In this document: positions 1-5,533 of the stretch, one piece after another | How positions within the stretch are numbered: the stretch's first letter is position 1 | How the letters are laid out: every line of letters starts with the position of its first letter | Position numbers and translations under genes: made by a program | The notes under the pieces: model-generated | What the model was told of the DNA's origin: nothing | Seen by the model: only the letters and a program-made list of their open reading frames with translations | Databases searched by the model: none | Source of the DNA: JAVBUP01 sp031555175 | GTDB taxonomy: Bacteria > Bacillota_I > Bacilli_A > Erysipelotrichales > Coprobacillaceae | Assembly (NCBI GenBank): GCA_031555175.1 | Contig: JAVBUP010000067.1 | Location: 1-40,122, forward strand | Direction: 5' to 3' | Length of the DNA stretch: 40,122 bases

Positions 1-141
1 GCGATGATGAAGGCAGATAACGACACTGCCAATCAATCAAAACTAAGGCATTTCTTCGTGAAATTCCTTTTTTTATCCTCTTTCCACTACTTCATAGAAA
101 AAGAACACCGTTATAGGTGTCCTTTGTCAACAGTCTGGAAT
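1..141 (+). repeat. Left copy of a 141-bp terminal inverted repeat
   Basis: These bases are the exact reverse complement of 39982-40122, with no mismatch seen. The copy contains two terminator-like hairpins: one near 47-75 (GGCATTTC, short loop, GAAATTCC, then a T run) and one near 101-122 (GAACACC, loop, GGTGTCC). It ends in CAGTCTGGAAT. A pair of hairpins near an edge suggests the 3' end of an insertion sequence beyond its transposase gene. No transposase domain is visible, so the family is not established. The repeat probably continues outside the window. Confidence 0.9.
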
Positions 142-168
142 AAGATAGCATTTGCTATCTTATTTTTT
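139..168 (+). terminator. Intrinsic terminator abutting the left repeat
   Basis: TAAGATAGC, loop ATTT, GCTATCTTA, then six T. The perfect 9-bp stem extends by two more A-T pairs. It starts at the base where the terminal repeat stops. It probably ended a gene to the left that is now separated by the repeat. Confidence 0.8.
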
Positions 169-261
169 AGTTGGCTCTAAATCTTTTTGTACATATTATA
201 TTCGGGCTATAATTATGAAAGAAAAGTGATAAACAAATACTGGAATAATTTTATCAAAGTC

Positions 262-292
262 TTGACCTTCTCGCAACGAGAGGGTCTATTAT
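262..292 (+). promoter_or_regulatory. MerR-type promoter with 19-bp spacer and operator dyad
   Basis: The -35 is TTGACC (262-267) and the -10 is TATTAT (287-292), separated by 19 bp. That overlong spacing is typical of promoters activated by MerR-family proteins. The spacer carries a dyad, GACCTTCTCG-caa-CGAGAGGGTC (264-286), with one mismatch in ten pairs. A broken merR start lies just downstream, so this was probably its autoregulated promoter and may now serve the DUF1801 gene. Confidence 0.7.
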
Positions 293-308
293 TATCACGA
301 GAGAAGGG

Positions 309-362
309 ATGTATATGCTTAGAATTGGTGAAGCTGCAAGGCAATTATGTTCAAGATTATAG
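309..362 (+). pseudogene. Truncated MerR-family regulator (N-terminal remnant)
   Basis: The frame encodes MYMLRIGEAARQLCSRL and then a TAG stop. LRIGEAARQL is the typical opening of a MerR winged helix (helix 1 and the turn). The expected continuation (xVSxxTLRYYE) is missing and no other frame resumes it before the next gene. A good ribosome binding site (GAGAAGGG, 301-308) and a MerR-type promoter precede it, so the start of the gene is intact and the rest is deleted. It could alternatively be a 17-residue leader peptide, but resemblance to a MerR N-terminus favours a remnant. Confidence 0.6.
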
Positions 363-386
363 AATATAGTGCGTATTGATGATATA

Positions 387-405
387 CTTAAGTTACTAAC
401 TTAAG
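387..405 (+). promoter_or_regulatory. 19-bp perfect palindrome overlapping a ribosome binding site
   Basis: CTTAAGTTA-C-TAACTTAAG has two 9-bp arms around a single central base. The right arm runs into the AAGGAGAG Shine-Dalgarno sequence (403-410) of the DUF1801 gene. As DNA it could be an operator. As RNA a one-base loop cannot form, so two or three central pairs would open. Function is inferred only from position. Confidence 0.5.
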
Positions 406-416
406 GAGAGTATAAT

Positions 417-782
417 ATGGAAGATAAGAAAGTAGCAGTTAATATTGACGAATACATTAGTGAGTGGCCAGAGGATAAACAGGAGTTAATGCAAAAAGTA
501 CGTAGATTAATTCGAGATACTTGTCCAGAAAGCAAAGAGACAATTTCATGGGGGATGCCTACATTTGTATTTCATGGTAACTTGATTCATTTCACTGCAA
601 ATAAGAATCATTTAGGTATTTATCCAGGCTCTGAAGCAGTAGAACATTTTAAAACAAAACTAGATAATGAGAAATATAAATATACTAAAGGTGCTATTCA
701 ATTTGCATATAATAAAGAAATGGATTTTGCATTTATAAAAGAGATAGTTTTATTTAATATGAAAAGAAATATTGAGGGATAA
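417..782 (+). CDS. DUF1801 (YdhG/iron-chaperone-like) protein
   Basis: A 121-residue soluble protein with the DUF1801 layout: an N-terminal helical part (YISEWPEDKQELMQKVRRLI), then SKETISWGMPTFVFHGNLIHFTA and a C-terminal basic segment with KGAIQFAYNKEMDFAFIKEIV. Family members are about 110-140 residues; some are called iron chaperones because of a frataxin-like fold, but the biochemical role is poorly defined. The start ATG is 6 bases after AAGGAGAG. It is monocistronic: a MerR-type promoter, a dead merR start and a palindrome lie upstream, and the T-box operon promoter follows about 100 bases downstream. The family assignment is solid; the function is not. Confidence 0.85.
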   Translation: MEDKKVAVNIDEYISEWPEDKQELMQKVRRLIRDTCPESKETISWGMPTFVFHGNLIHFTANKNHLGIYPGSEAVEHFKTKLDNEKYKYTKGAIQFAYNKEMDFAFIKEIVLFNMKRNIEG

Positions 783-878
783 AGAGAAAAACGATCTTTC
801 TCTTTTATATTTTTGAACCAATAAACACATTAATTATGTAAAATTAACTATTTAATATAAGAAAATTAGTAAAAAAAC

Positions 879-906
879 TTGACTTACGAGAAATATATTG
901 TAAAAT
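879..906 (+). promoter_or_regulatory. Promoter of the T-box/amino acid transporter operon
   Basis: TTGACT (879-884), a 16-bp spacer and TAAAAT (901-906) form a good sigma-A promoter. Transcription would begin near 913, about 20 bases before the first T-box stem. Confidence 0.7.
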
Positions 907-912
907 ATGTCT

Positions 913-1145
913 CAATTCAATATAAAACCCTTTGAATAAGAGAGTAGTTTTAAAAAATGATTAAGCGAGGTTACGTTGGTGAGAGGTAACTACATTATTT
1001 AGAATGAAGCGCACTTAGGAGGGAATGACTGGAAATTAGTATAGTCATTGGGCAATAACCCTTATTATAGAGTGGATATTACATAGTAATATCAACAAGA
1101 GTGGTACCGCGGTCTAACGTCTCTTTTATTAGAGACGTTTTTTTA
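913..1145 (+). promoter_or_regulatory. T-box leader, specifier read as CGC (arginine)
   Basis: The T-box sequence AGAGTGGTACCGCGG (1098-1112) is followed by a terminator whose 5' arm can instead pair in an antiterminator. Stem I is closed by TAAG (937-940) with CTTA (1014-1017). The 3' side of the specifier loop reads GAA-G-CGC-A before that stem, the same spacing as GAA-A-GGC-A in the well-known glyQS leader. This puts CGC (1010-1012), an Arg codon, in the specifier position. Other visible stems are AATGACT/AGTCATT (about 1024-1052) and GATATTAC-ata-GTAATATC just before the T-box. Known mechanism: uncharged cognate tRNA stabilises the antiterminator and allows read-through. Leader identity is near certain; the codon assignment is by analogy. 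Confidence 0.95.
1116..1144 (+). terminator. T-box attenuator terminator
   Basis: AACGTCTCT, loop tttatt, AGAGACGTT and a T run. The 5' arm overlaps the antiterminator partner downstream of the T-box sequence, giving the two competing folds required for tRNA-dependent control. Confidence 0.95.
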
Positions 1146-1172
1146 TTTTATTGAAAGAAAGAGGAAAAGAAA

Positions 1173-1976
1173 ATGAAAAAGTTATTAAAAGTATTCTTAG
1201 CTATTTTTATGGCAGTAAGTATTACAGCATGTGGCAGCAAAGAAAATGATAAAGATGCATTAGATGCCATCATTGAGTCAGGTAAGTTAGTTATTGCAAC
1301 ATCTCCAGATTATTATCCATATGAATTTTATACAATGGAAAATGGGACAAAGAAAATTGTTGGTTGTGATATTGCATTAGCTCAAGCTATAGCTGACAAG
1401 TTAGGTGTAGAATTAGTAGTTGAAGCTATGGAATTTGATAATGTATTATTATCTATTTCAAATGGAACAGTAAATTTAGGAATCTCTGCTTTATCACCAA
1501 CAGCGGAACGTTTAGATGAAATGGATTTCTCTAAAGAGTATTATAATGGTGAAGTAACTGTTTTAATTAGAAAAGCTGATAAAGACAAATATACTTCATT
1601 AAATTCATTTGGTGATGCAAAAGTTGGGGCACAAATCGGTAGTTTACAATTAGACTACGCAAAAACAATTAATAGTAATCCAATTGCCGGCAAGCAATTA
1701 TACAATATTGCTTTAGATTTACAAATTGGAAATATTGATGCCTTTGTAGTAGGGTCTACAACAGCAGAAAAATTTGTAGAAGAAATGCCTGATTTATATG
1801 TTACTGGATTTATGTTTGAAAATGAATCAGCAGAAGGATTAAATGTAGCTATGCCAAAAGGTAACAACGAAAAATTAATCGCTAAGCTAGATGAAATTAT
1901 TGATGAATTAATTAGTACTGGTGAATTTGATAAGTTCATGGCAGAAGCAAGCGGTAAAACTGAAGTAAATGAGTAA
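1173..1976 (+). CDS. Amino acid ABC transporter substrate-binding lipoprotein (probably arginine)
   Basis: A 267-residue family 3 solute-binding protein. The N-terminus is a lipoprotein signal with lipobox ITAC and lipidated Cys20, so it is anchored outside the membrane. The binding fold shows GKLVIATSPDYYPYEF, the family signature GCDIALAQAIADKLG, and ISALSPTAERLDEMDFSKEYY, which contains the residues that usually clamp the amino acid carboxylate. It is the first gene after the T-box leader and is followed 19 bases later by its permease and then the ATPase. Substrate cannot be read reliably from the protein. Arginine is inferred from the CGC specifier and would make this a counterpart of B. 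subtilis ArtP (YqiX). Confidence 0.9.
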   Translation: MKKLLKVFLAIFMAVSITACGSKENDKDALDAIIESGKLVIATSPDYYPYEFYTMENGTKKIVGCDIALAQAIADKLGVELVVEAMEFDNVLLSISNGTVNLGISALSPTAERLDEMDFSKEYYNGEVTVLIRKADKDKYTSLNSFGDAKVGAQIGSLQLDYAKTINSNPIAGKQLYNIALDLQIGNIDAFVVGSTTAEKFVEEMPDLYVTGFMFENESAEGLNVAMPKGNNEKLIAKLDEIIDELISTGEFDKFMAEASGKTEVNE

Positions 1977-1995
1977 TTAGAAAGAAGGGGAACTT

Positions 1996-2685
1996 ATGAC
2001 ATTTAAGTTTGAAAAAGTGATCCCATATATGAACTTCTTTTTAGAAGGATTAGCAATGACTATTTTTATATCATTGCTATCTGTGTTCTTTGGGACAATC
2101 TTAGGTTTCTTTGTATCATTACTTAGAAGGTCAAAGAGTAAAATAGTTCGTGGGATAGTATCTCTATATGTTGCATTAATTCGTGGGATTCCATTATTAG
2201 TGCAAATATATATCGGAGCATTTGCATTGCCATTTATGGGATTTAGAATCCCTGATGTATTTGGAATTGCTGGGTCTTCGAATGTAATAGTTGGAGTTAT
2301 GGTCTTATCTATTAACTCTAGTGCCTATGTTGCAGAAATATTTAGAGGGGGATTAGAAAGTGTTGATAAGGGAGTCATTGAAGCTAGCAGATCATTAGGA
2401 TTAAGTAGTAGTCAAACGATGAAACAAATTACTTTGCCTTTAGCGCTAAAAGTAGTTCTACCAGCACTGGGAAATGAATTTGTAACAATGATTAAGGAAT
2501 CATCAATTGTATCAGTAGTAAATTTATATGATTTGACATATGTTAGAAATGTAGTAACTGCAGCAACTTTTAGAGTAAGTGAACCATTAATTGTGATTGC
2601 AGTATTATATTTTGCACTAACAACGACTCTGTCTTTCTGTATTACATTATTTGAAAGGAGGCTAAATAAAAATGATAGAAGTTAA
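1996..2685 (+). CDS. Polar amino acid ABC transporter permease
   Basis: A 229-residue integral membrane protein of the HisM/GlnP permease family with about five hydrophobic segments. The cytoplasmic EAA loop that docks on the ATPase is clear (EASRSLGLSSSQTMKQITLP, followed by a conserved proline-containing stretch). LIRGIPLLVQIYIGAFALP is the usual first conserved block. The start is preceded by AGAAGGGGA. The end overlaps the ATPase gene by 14 bases, indicating translational coupling. Together with its neighbours it forms a complete importer with a homodimeric membrane domain. Counterpart of ArtQ if the substrate is arginine. Confidence 0.92.
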   Translation: MTFKFEKVIPYMNFFLEGLAMTIFISLLSVFFGTILGFFVSLLRRSKSKIVRGIVSLYVALIRGIPLLVQIYIGAFALPFMGFRIPDVFGIAGSSNVIVGVMVLSINSSAYVAEIFRGGLESVDKGVIEASRSLGLSSSQTMKQITLPLALKVVLPALGNEFVTMIKESSIVSVVNLYDLTYVRNVVTAATFRVSEPLIVIAVLYFALTTTLSFCITLFERRLNKNDRS

Positions 2686-3394
2686 TAACTTGAGTAAATC
2701 ATTTGGTAAACTAGATGTTCTCCATAACATCAGTCTAACAATTAATGAACGAGAAGTAGTAGCTATCATTGGGCCATCCGGATCAGGTAAATCGACCTTA
2801 CTTAGATGTTTAAATAAGTTAGAAGAGCCAACTATGGGCAGTGTATTATTTGAAGGGATAGATATTACTAATGATAAAGTAGATATCAATGAAATACGTG
2901 CTCAAATAGGAATGGTATTTCAACAATTTAATTTATTCAATCATAAGACAGTATTAGAAAATATTACACTAGCACCAATGCTAGTGAAAGGAATAAGTAA
3001 AGCAGATGCAGAAGCAAAAGCAATAGACTTACTTAATAAAGTTGGGCTAATTGATAAAAAAGATGCCTCGCCTAGAGAATTATCAGGTGGGCAAAAACAA
3101 CGTGTAGCGATTGCTAGAGCATTAGCGATGGAACCTAAAGTTATGCTATTTGATGAACCAACAAGCGCTCTAGATCCAGAAATGGTAAAAGAGGTCTTAA
3201 ATGTTATTAAGTCCTTAGCAGATGATGGAATGACAATGGTTATTGTTACACATGAAATGAGATTTGCCCAAGAAGTAGGAACGAGATTATTGTTTATGGA
3301 TCAAGGAACTATTTTAGAAGATGGCGATCCTAGAGAAATATTCACTAATCCACAACATTCTCGTACAAAGGAATTCTTAGAAAAAGTATTATAA
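2672..3394 (+). CDS. Polar amino acid ABC transporter ATP-binding protein
   Basis: A 240-residue nucleotide-binding subunit, full length for the GlnQ/ArtR family. Walker A is GPSGSGKST (about residues 34-42), the Q-loop lies in GMVFQQFNLF, the signature is LSGGQKQR, Walker B is VMLFDEPTSALDPE, and the switch His is in IVTHEM. The ribosome binding site (AAAGGAGG) is inside the permease gene. The last 46 codons and the terminator exist a second time at 4873-5041, 1.6 kb downstream, without the rest of the gene. This copy is intact and presumably functional. Confidence 0.95.
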   Translation: MIEVNNLSKSFGKLDVLHNISLTINEREVVAIIGPSGSGKSTLLRCLNKLEEPTMGSVLFEGIDITNDKVDINEIRAQIGMVFQQFNLFNHKTVLENITLAPMLVKGISKADAEAKAIDLLNKVGLIDKKDASPRELSGGQKQRVAIARALAMEPKVMLFDEPTSALDPEMVKEVLNVIKSLADDGMTMVIVTHEMRFAQEVGTRLLFMDQGTILEDGDPREIFTNPQHSRTKEFLEKVL

Positions 3395-3439
3395 TAGTGC
3401 AGCACAGTAGTGCTGCTTTTTTTAAATAGACAAAATTAG
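3255..3439 (+). repeat. Direct repeat copy 1 (3' end of importer ATPase gene plus terminator)
   Basis: 185 bp that recur at 4873-5056 with two substitutions and one missing A. It covers the last 46 codons, the terminator and 16 bases beyond. The two copies bracket a 1.43-kb insert with two unrelated genes. The very high identity implies a recent event. Confidence 0.95.
3399..3423 (+). terminator. Terminator of the amino acid importer operon
   Basis: GCAGCAC, loop agta, GTGCTGC and seven T, starting five bases after the ATPase stop. An identical hairpin recurs at 5017-5041 as part of the duplication. Confidence 0.95.
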
Positions 3440-3578
3440 CCATAAGAATAGATACAAATATTGATTATATATGTTAAAAGAATGTATTTTAAAGTTAGAA
3501 CACATTTATCAGTCTAACAATAATGATAATAAATAATTAGCATATTTGAAATATTTTGGAATATATGTTCAAAATGAT

Positions 3579-3610
3579 GGGGCACCTATTGATTAGGTGC
3601 CCCGGTTTAT
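3579..3610. terminator. Strong hairpin, probable terminator of the secreted-protein gene
   Basis: GGGGCACCTA, loop ttgat, TAGGTGCCCC: a perfect 10-bp GC-rich stem in AT-rich surroundings. It lies 36 bases past the stop of the leftward gene, so it could end that transcript, although the T tract on that side is poor (ATCATTTTG). On the plus strand it is followed by GGTTTATTT. The preceding 3440-3578 has no gene that I can support. Confidence 0.6.
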
Positions 3611-3639
3611 TTAGAAATTAGCTAGAAAATGAGTTAAGG

Positions 3640-4299
3640 TTAAGGCAAAGTTGGAGATACAATTATGCCCAATTTCCAGGCTACACAAGTTTGGCTAGTA
3701 ATTATTCTACCAGTTCTTACTGGCGTTACTTGCCCATACCCACTAATATATTCTTCATAGTATCTGAGATCGTGTTCTCTGCTCACTGCAATTTTTACAT
3801 ATTTATTAAGATACTCACTACTAACCCATACGGATCCAGAAACCTTTTCTTCCACTTTATACCCAGGTTGATAAGATATTGAAAATCCAATGGTTTTCCC
3901 ACTATATGAGCCCGAATAACTCCAAGAGCCTTTGACTACTGAGGAATCTTCCCAATTTATCATACCAGGGGATGTGAATATTATGCCTTTTTCTGGTTGC
4001 CCAGATGAAGCAACAAATGGACTCCAGATGTTTTCACGCTTCACTTCTTTATACGTGTATTGTACTGTGCTCATTACCACTGCTTGATATTGTATCGTAT
4101 CCCTATTCATGTTTTGAAGATTGCTATAATGTATAATATCTAGCTCTTCTTCCGAAAGATTATAATTTCCACTTGCATCACCATAATTATCGCAATCGAT
4201 AATTATTTCTTTAAATGAGGTGGTGTATGCATTAATAGGTAGTTGAAATAAAAAACTATAAACTAAACTAAATGCAATTATTATATTCAGTTTTCTCAT
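3640..4299 (-). CDS. Secreted protein of unknown function
   Basis: A 219-residue protein with a clear signal peptide (MRKLNIIIAFSLVYSFLFQL...INAYT, cleavage likely near residue 25). The mature part is rich in Ser, Tyr, Gly and Val with alternating polar and hydrophobic residues (GSWSYSGSYSGKTIGFSISY, EEKVSGSVWVSSEYL), suggesting an all-beta extracellular fold. I recognise no family. The frame stays open 31 codons further upstream, but the start at 4299 has AAGGAGG 7 bases before it and gives the signal peptide, so it is preferred. A TATACT -10 with a TTGTAT -35 lies on the minus strand upstream. It is divergent from the membrane protein at 4417 and lies inside the duplication-bracketed insert. 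Confidence 0.75.
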   Translation of the reverse strand: MRKLNIIIAFSLVYSFLFQLPINAYTTSFKEIIIDCDNYGDASGNYNLSEEELDIIHYSNLQNMNRDTIQYQAVVMSTVQYTYKEVKRENIWSPFVASSGQPEKGIIFTSPGMINWEDSSVVKGSWSYSGSYSGKTIGFSISYQPGYKVEEKVSGSVWVSSEYLNKYVKIAVSREHDLRYYEEYISGYGQVTPVRTGRIITSQTCVAWKLGIIVSPTLP

Positions 4300-4416
4300 A
4301 ATAGTCCTCCTTAATGAAAGTATAGCAAAGTGTGTAATATATACAAGCCTTACAATATAATATACTGTATGATATAATATATAAGACATCATATAAATGG
4401 AAAGAGGTGGTGTAGT

Positions 4417-4818
4417 ATGAAAAATATTAAATCAGTTTCAGTGCGATCATTGTGTATAGTTATTTTGTGTTTTTTGAGTTTTGTTGGAGGAATATGGTGG
4501 GGGAAGATAGATGATAATATAGAATTAGCTGGGACATATGGTGATTCAGTTGAAAAATACGAAAACTGGATATCTATAGATGATGATAATAGACTATATT
4601 ACTATTCTGAACAGGATGAATTGCAAAAAAAATTTATATCAACTGAAGGAAGTTTTATAGAAATTAATGAACAAATTATACTTCTTAAGGGTGGTGACTT
4701 TGACTCATGTTTAGTAACCTTTGATAAAGATAATAATTTAAGGTTATATACATCGAATGGTGCATGGCAGAAATTCTACAAAGTTAGTAATTTACCAAGA
4801 TATCAAAATAATGAATAA
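4417..4818 (+). CDS. Small membrane-anchored protein of unknown function
   Basis: 133 residues with one N-terminal transmembrane or uncleaved signal segment (SLCIVILCFLSFVGGIWWGK, about residues 11-30). An acidic extracytoplasmic domain with repeated short beta-like stretches follows (ENWISIDDDNRLYYYSEQDE, CLVTFDKDNNLRLYTSNGAW). AGAGGTGG precedes the start by 8 bases. It diverges from the secreted protein gene with about 117 bases between their starts. Both lie in the 1.43-kb insert between the two copies of the importer ATPase tail. No family recognised. A partner relationship (secreted factor plus anchored binding or immunity protein) is possible but unproven. Confidence 0.7.
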   Translation: MKNIKSVSVRSLCIVILCFLSFVGGIWWGKIDDNIELAGTYGDSVEKYENWISIDDDNRLYYYSEQDELQKKFISTEGSFIEINEQIILLKGGDFDSCLVTFDKDNNLRLYTSNGAWQKFYKVSNLPRYQNNE

Positions 4819-4842
4819 GTGATAAGCGAAGTTGGTACTTAG

Positions 4843-4865
4843 AGTCGGTATTAAGGACCGATTTG
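4843..4865 (+). terminator. Weak hairpin after the membrane-anchored protein gene
   Basis: AGTCGGT, loop attaagg, ACCGATT and TT. The 7-bp stem includes one G-T pair and the T tract is short. It sits 24 bases after the stop and 10 bases before the second repeat copy. Confidence 0.4.
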
Positions 4866-4872
4866 CCATAAT

Positions 4873-5012
4873 AAATGAGATTTGCCCAAGAAGTAGGAAC
4901 GAGATTATTGTTTATGGATCAAGGAACTATTTTAGAAGATGGAGATCCTAAAGAAATATTCACTAATCCACAACATTCTCGTACAAAGGAATTCTTAGAA
5001 AAAGTATTATAA
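4873..5012 (+). pseudogene. Orphan 3' fragment of the importer ATPase gene
   Basis: Encodes the last 46 residues of the ATPase at 2672-3394 (EMRFAQEVGTRLLFMDQG...EFLEKVL), starting mid-gene without Walker motifs, start codon or ribosome binding site. There is one amino acid change (DPREIF to DPKEIF). It is non-functional as a transporter subunit. It is the product of a duplication or of integration of a DNA circle at the 3' end of the ATPase gene. Confidence 0.92.
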
Positions 5013-5016
5013 TAGT

Positions 5017-5041
5017 GCAGCACAGTAGTGCTGCTTTTTTT
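5017..5041 (+). terminator. Duplicated operon terminator
   Basis: Same GCAGCAC-agta-GTGCTGC-T7 hairpin as 3399-3423, carried by the second repeat copy. It should insulate the merR promoter from transcription of the insert. Confidence 0.9.
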
Positions 5042-5072
5042 AATAGACAAAATTAGTTTAGTCAAAAAACGC

Positions 5073-5103
5073 TTGACTTAGAGTTAACTCCAGGGTATAT
5101 GAT
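5073..5103 (+). promoter_or_regulatory. AdhR/NmlR-type MerR promoter and operator
   Basis: TTGACT (5073-5078), a 19-bp spacer and TATGAT (5098-5103), with the perfect dyad GAGTTAACTC (5081-5090) inside the spacer. The pattern CTTAGAGTTAACTC matches the operator style of the AdhR/NmlR branch of MerR regulators (CTTGGAGTTAACTCCAAG type). An overlapping TATAAT at 5103-5108 is too far from the -35. It very probably gives autoregulation of the merR-reductase operon. Confidence 0.8.
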
Positions 5104-5139
5104 ATAATAGAAAAAGTTTATAGTGGAGGAGGAATACTA

Positions 5140-5532
5140 ATGACTATATCAGAGGCAAGTAAAGAACTAGGGATACCTGTAGATACGATACGTTACTATG
5201 AAAAAGTGGGGTTAATTCCTAATGTCAAGAAAACAGCTGGAGGAATTCGTGATTTTGATGAGGCAGATATTAGAATGTTGAACTTTGTAAAGTGTATGAG
5301 GACAATTGGCATTTCAATTGAAAAACTTAAAATTTACGTAGATTTGTTTTTAGAGGGAGATTCTACAATATCAGTTAGAAAAGAGATTCTATTAGAGGAG
5401 AAAGCTAAATTATTAGATAAGATAAAAGAAACTCAAGGAATGGTAGATTTTTTAGATAACAAAATTAATGGATATGATAAAAAAATGTTAGAAATTGAGA
5501 GGCAGATAAAGACTGCATTTAAGGAGAGATAG
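5140..5532 (+). CDS. MerR-family regulator, AdhR/NmlR-like
   Basis: A 130-residue transcription factor. The N-terminal winged helix is typical (MTISEASKELGIPVDTIRYYEKVGLI, then GGIRDFDEADIRML) and a coiled-coil dimer helix follows (about residues 78-125). Cys52 in FVKCMRTIG is at the position of the redox/aldehyde-sensing cysteine of B. subtilis AdhR and related proteins. There is no metal-binding C-terminal Cys pair. GGAGGAGG precedes the start. It is co-transcribed with the aldo/keto reductase, which starts one base after its stop. Likely role: activation of the operon by aldehyde or electrophile stress; this is inference from family, Cys52 and operator. Confidence 0.88.
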   Translation: MTISEASKELGIPVDTIRYYEKVGLIPNVKKTAGGIRDFDEADIRMLNFVKCMRTIGISIEKLKIYVDLFLEGDSTISVRKEILLEEKAKLLDKIKETQGMVDFLDNKINGYDKKMLEIERQIKTAFKER

Positions 5533-5533
5533 A

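Larger units (their letters stand above)
4873..5056 (+). repeat. Direct repeat copy 2
   Basis: Second copy of 3255-3439. Differences are ggC to ggA (silent), cctaGag to cctaAag (Arg to Lys) and one fewer A after the T run. It separates the insert from the AdhR-like promoter at 5073. Confidence 0.95.

Noticed and set aside
187..369. 60-codon frame starting with TTG
   Set aside because: It overlaps the MerR-type promoter and the merR remnant in another frame, has no ribosome binding site and no plausible protein features.
1655..1939. 94-codon frame antisense to the substrate-binding lipoprotein
   Set aside because: Its Ser/Asn/Ile-rich composition is what the opposite strand of an AT-rich gene yields; no ribosome binding site or homology pattern. 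Similar antisense frames at 2662-2889, 21002-21190, 32948-33226, 36605-36984 and elsewhere were dropped for the same reason.
4300..4392. Extended N-terminus (31 more codons) of the secreted protein
   Set aside because: It would read through the divergent promoter region and bury the signal peptide; the ATG at 4299 has AAGGAGG.
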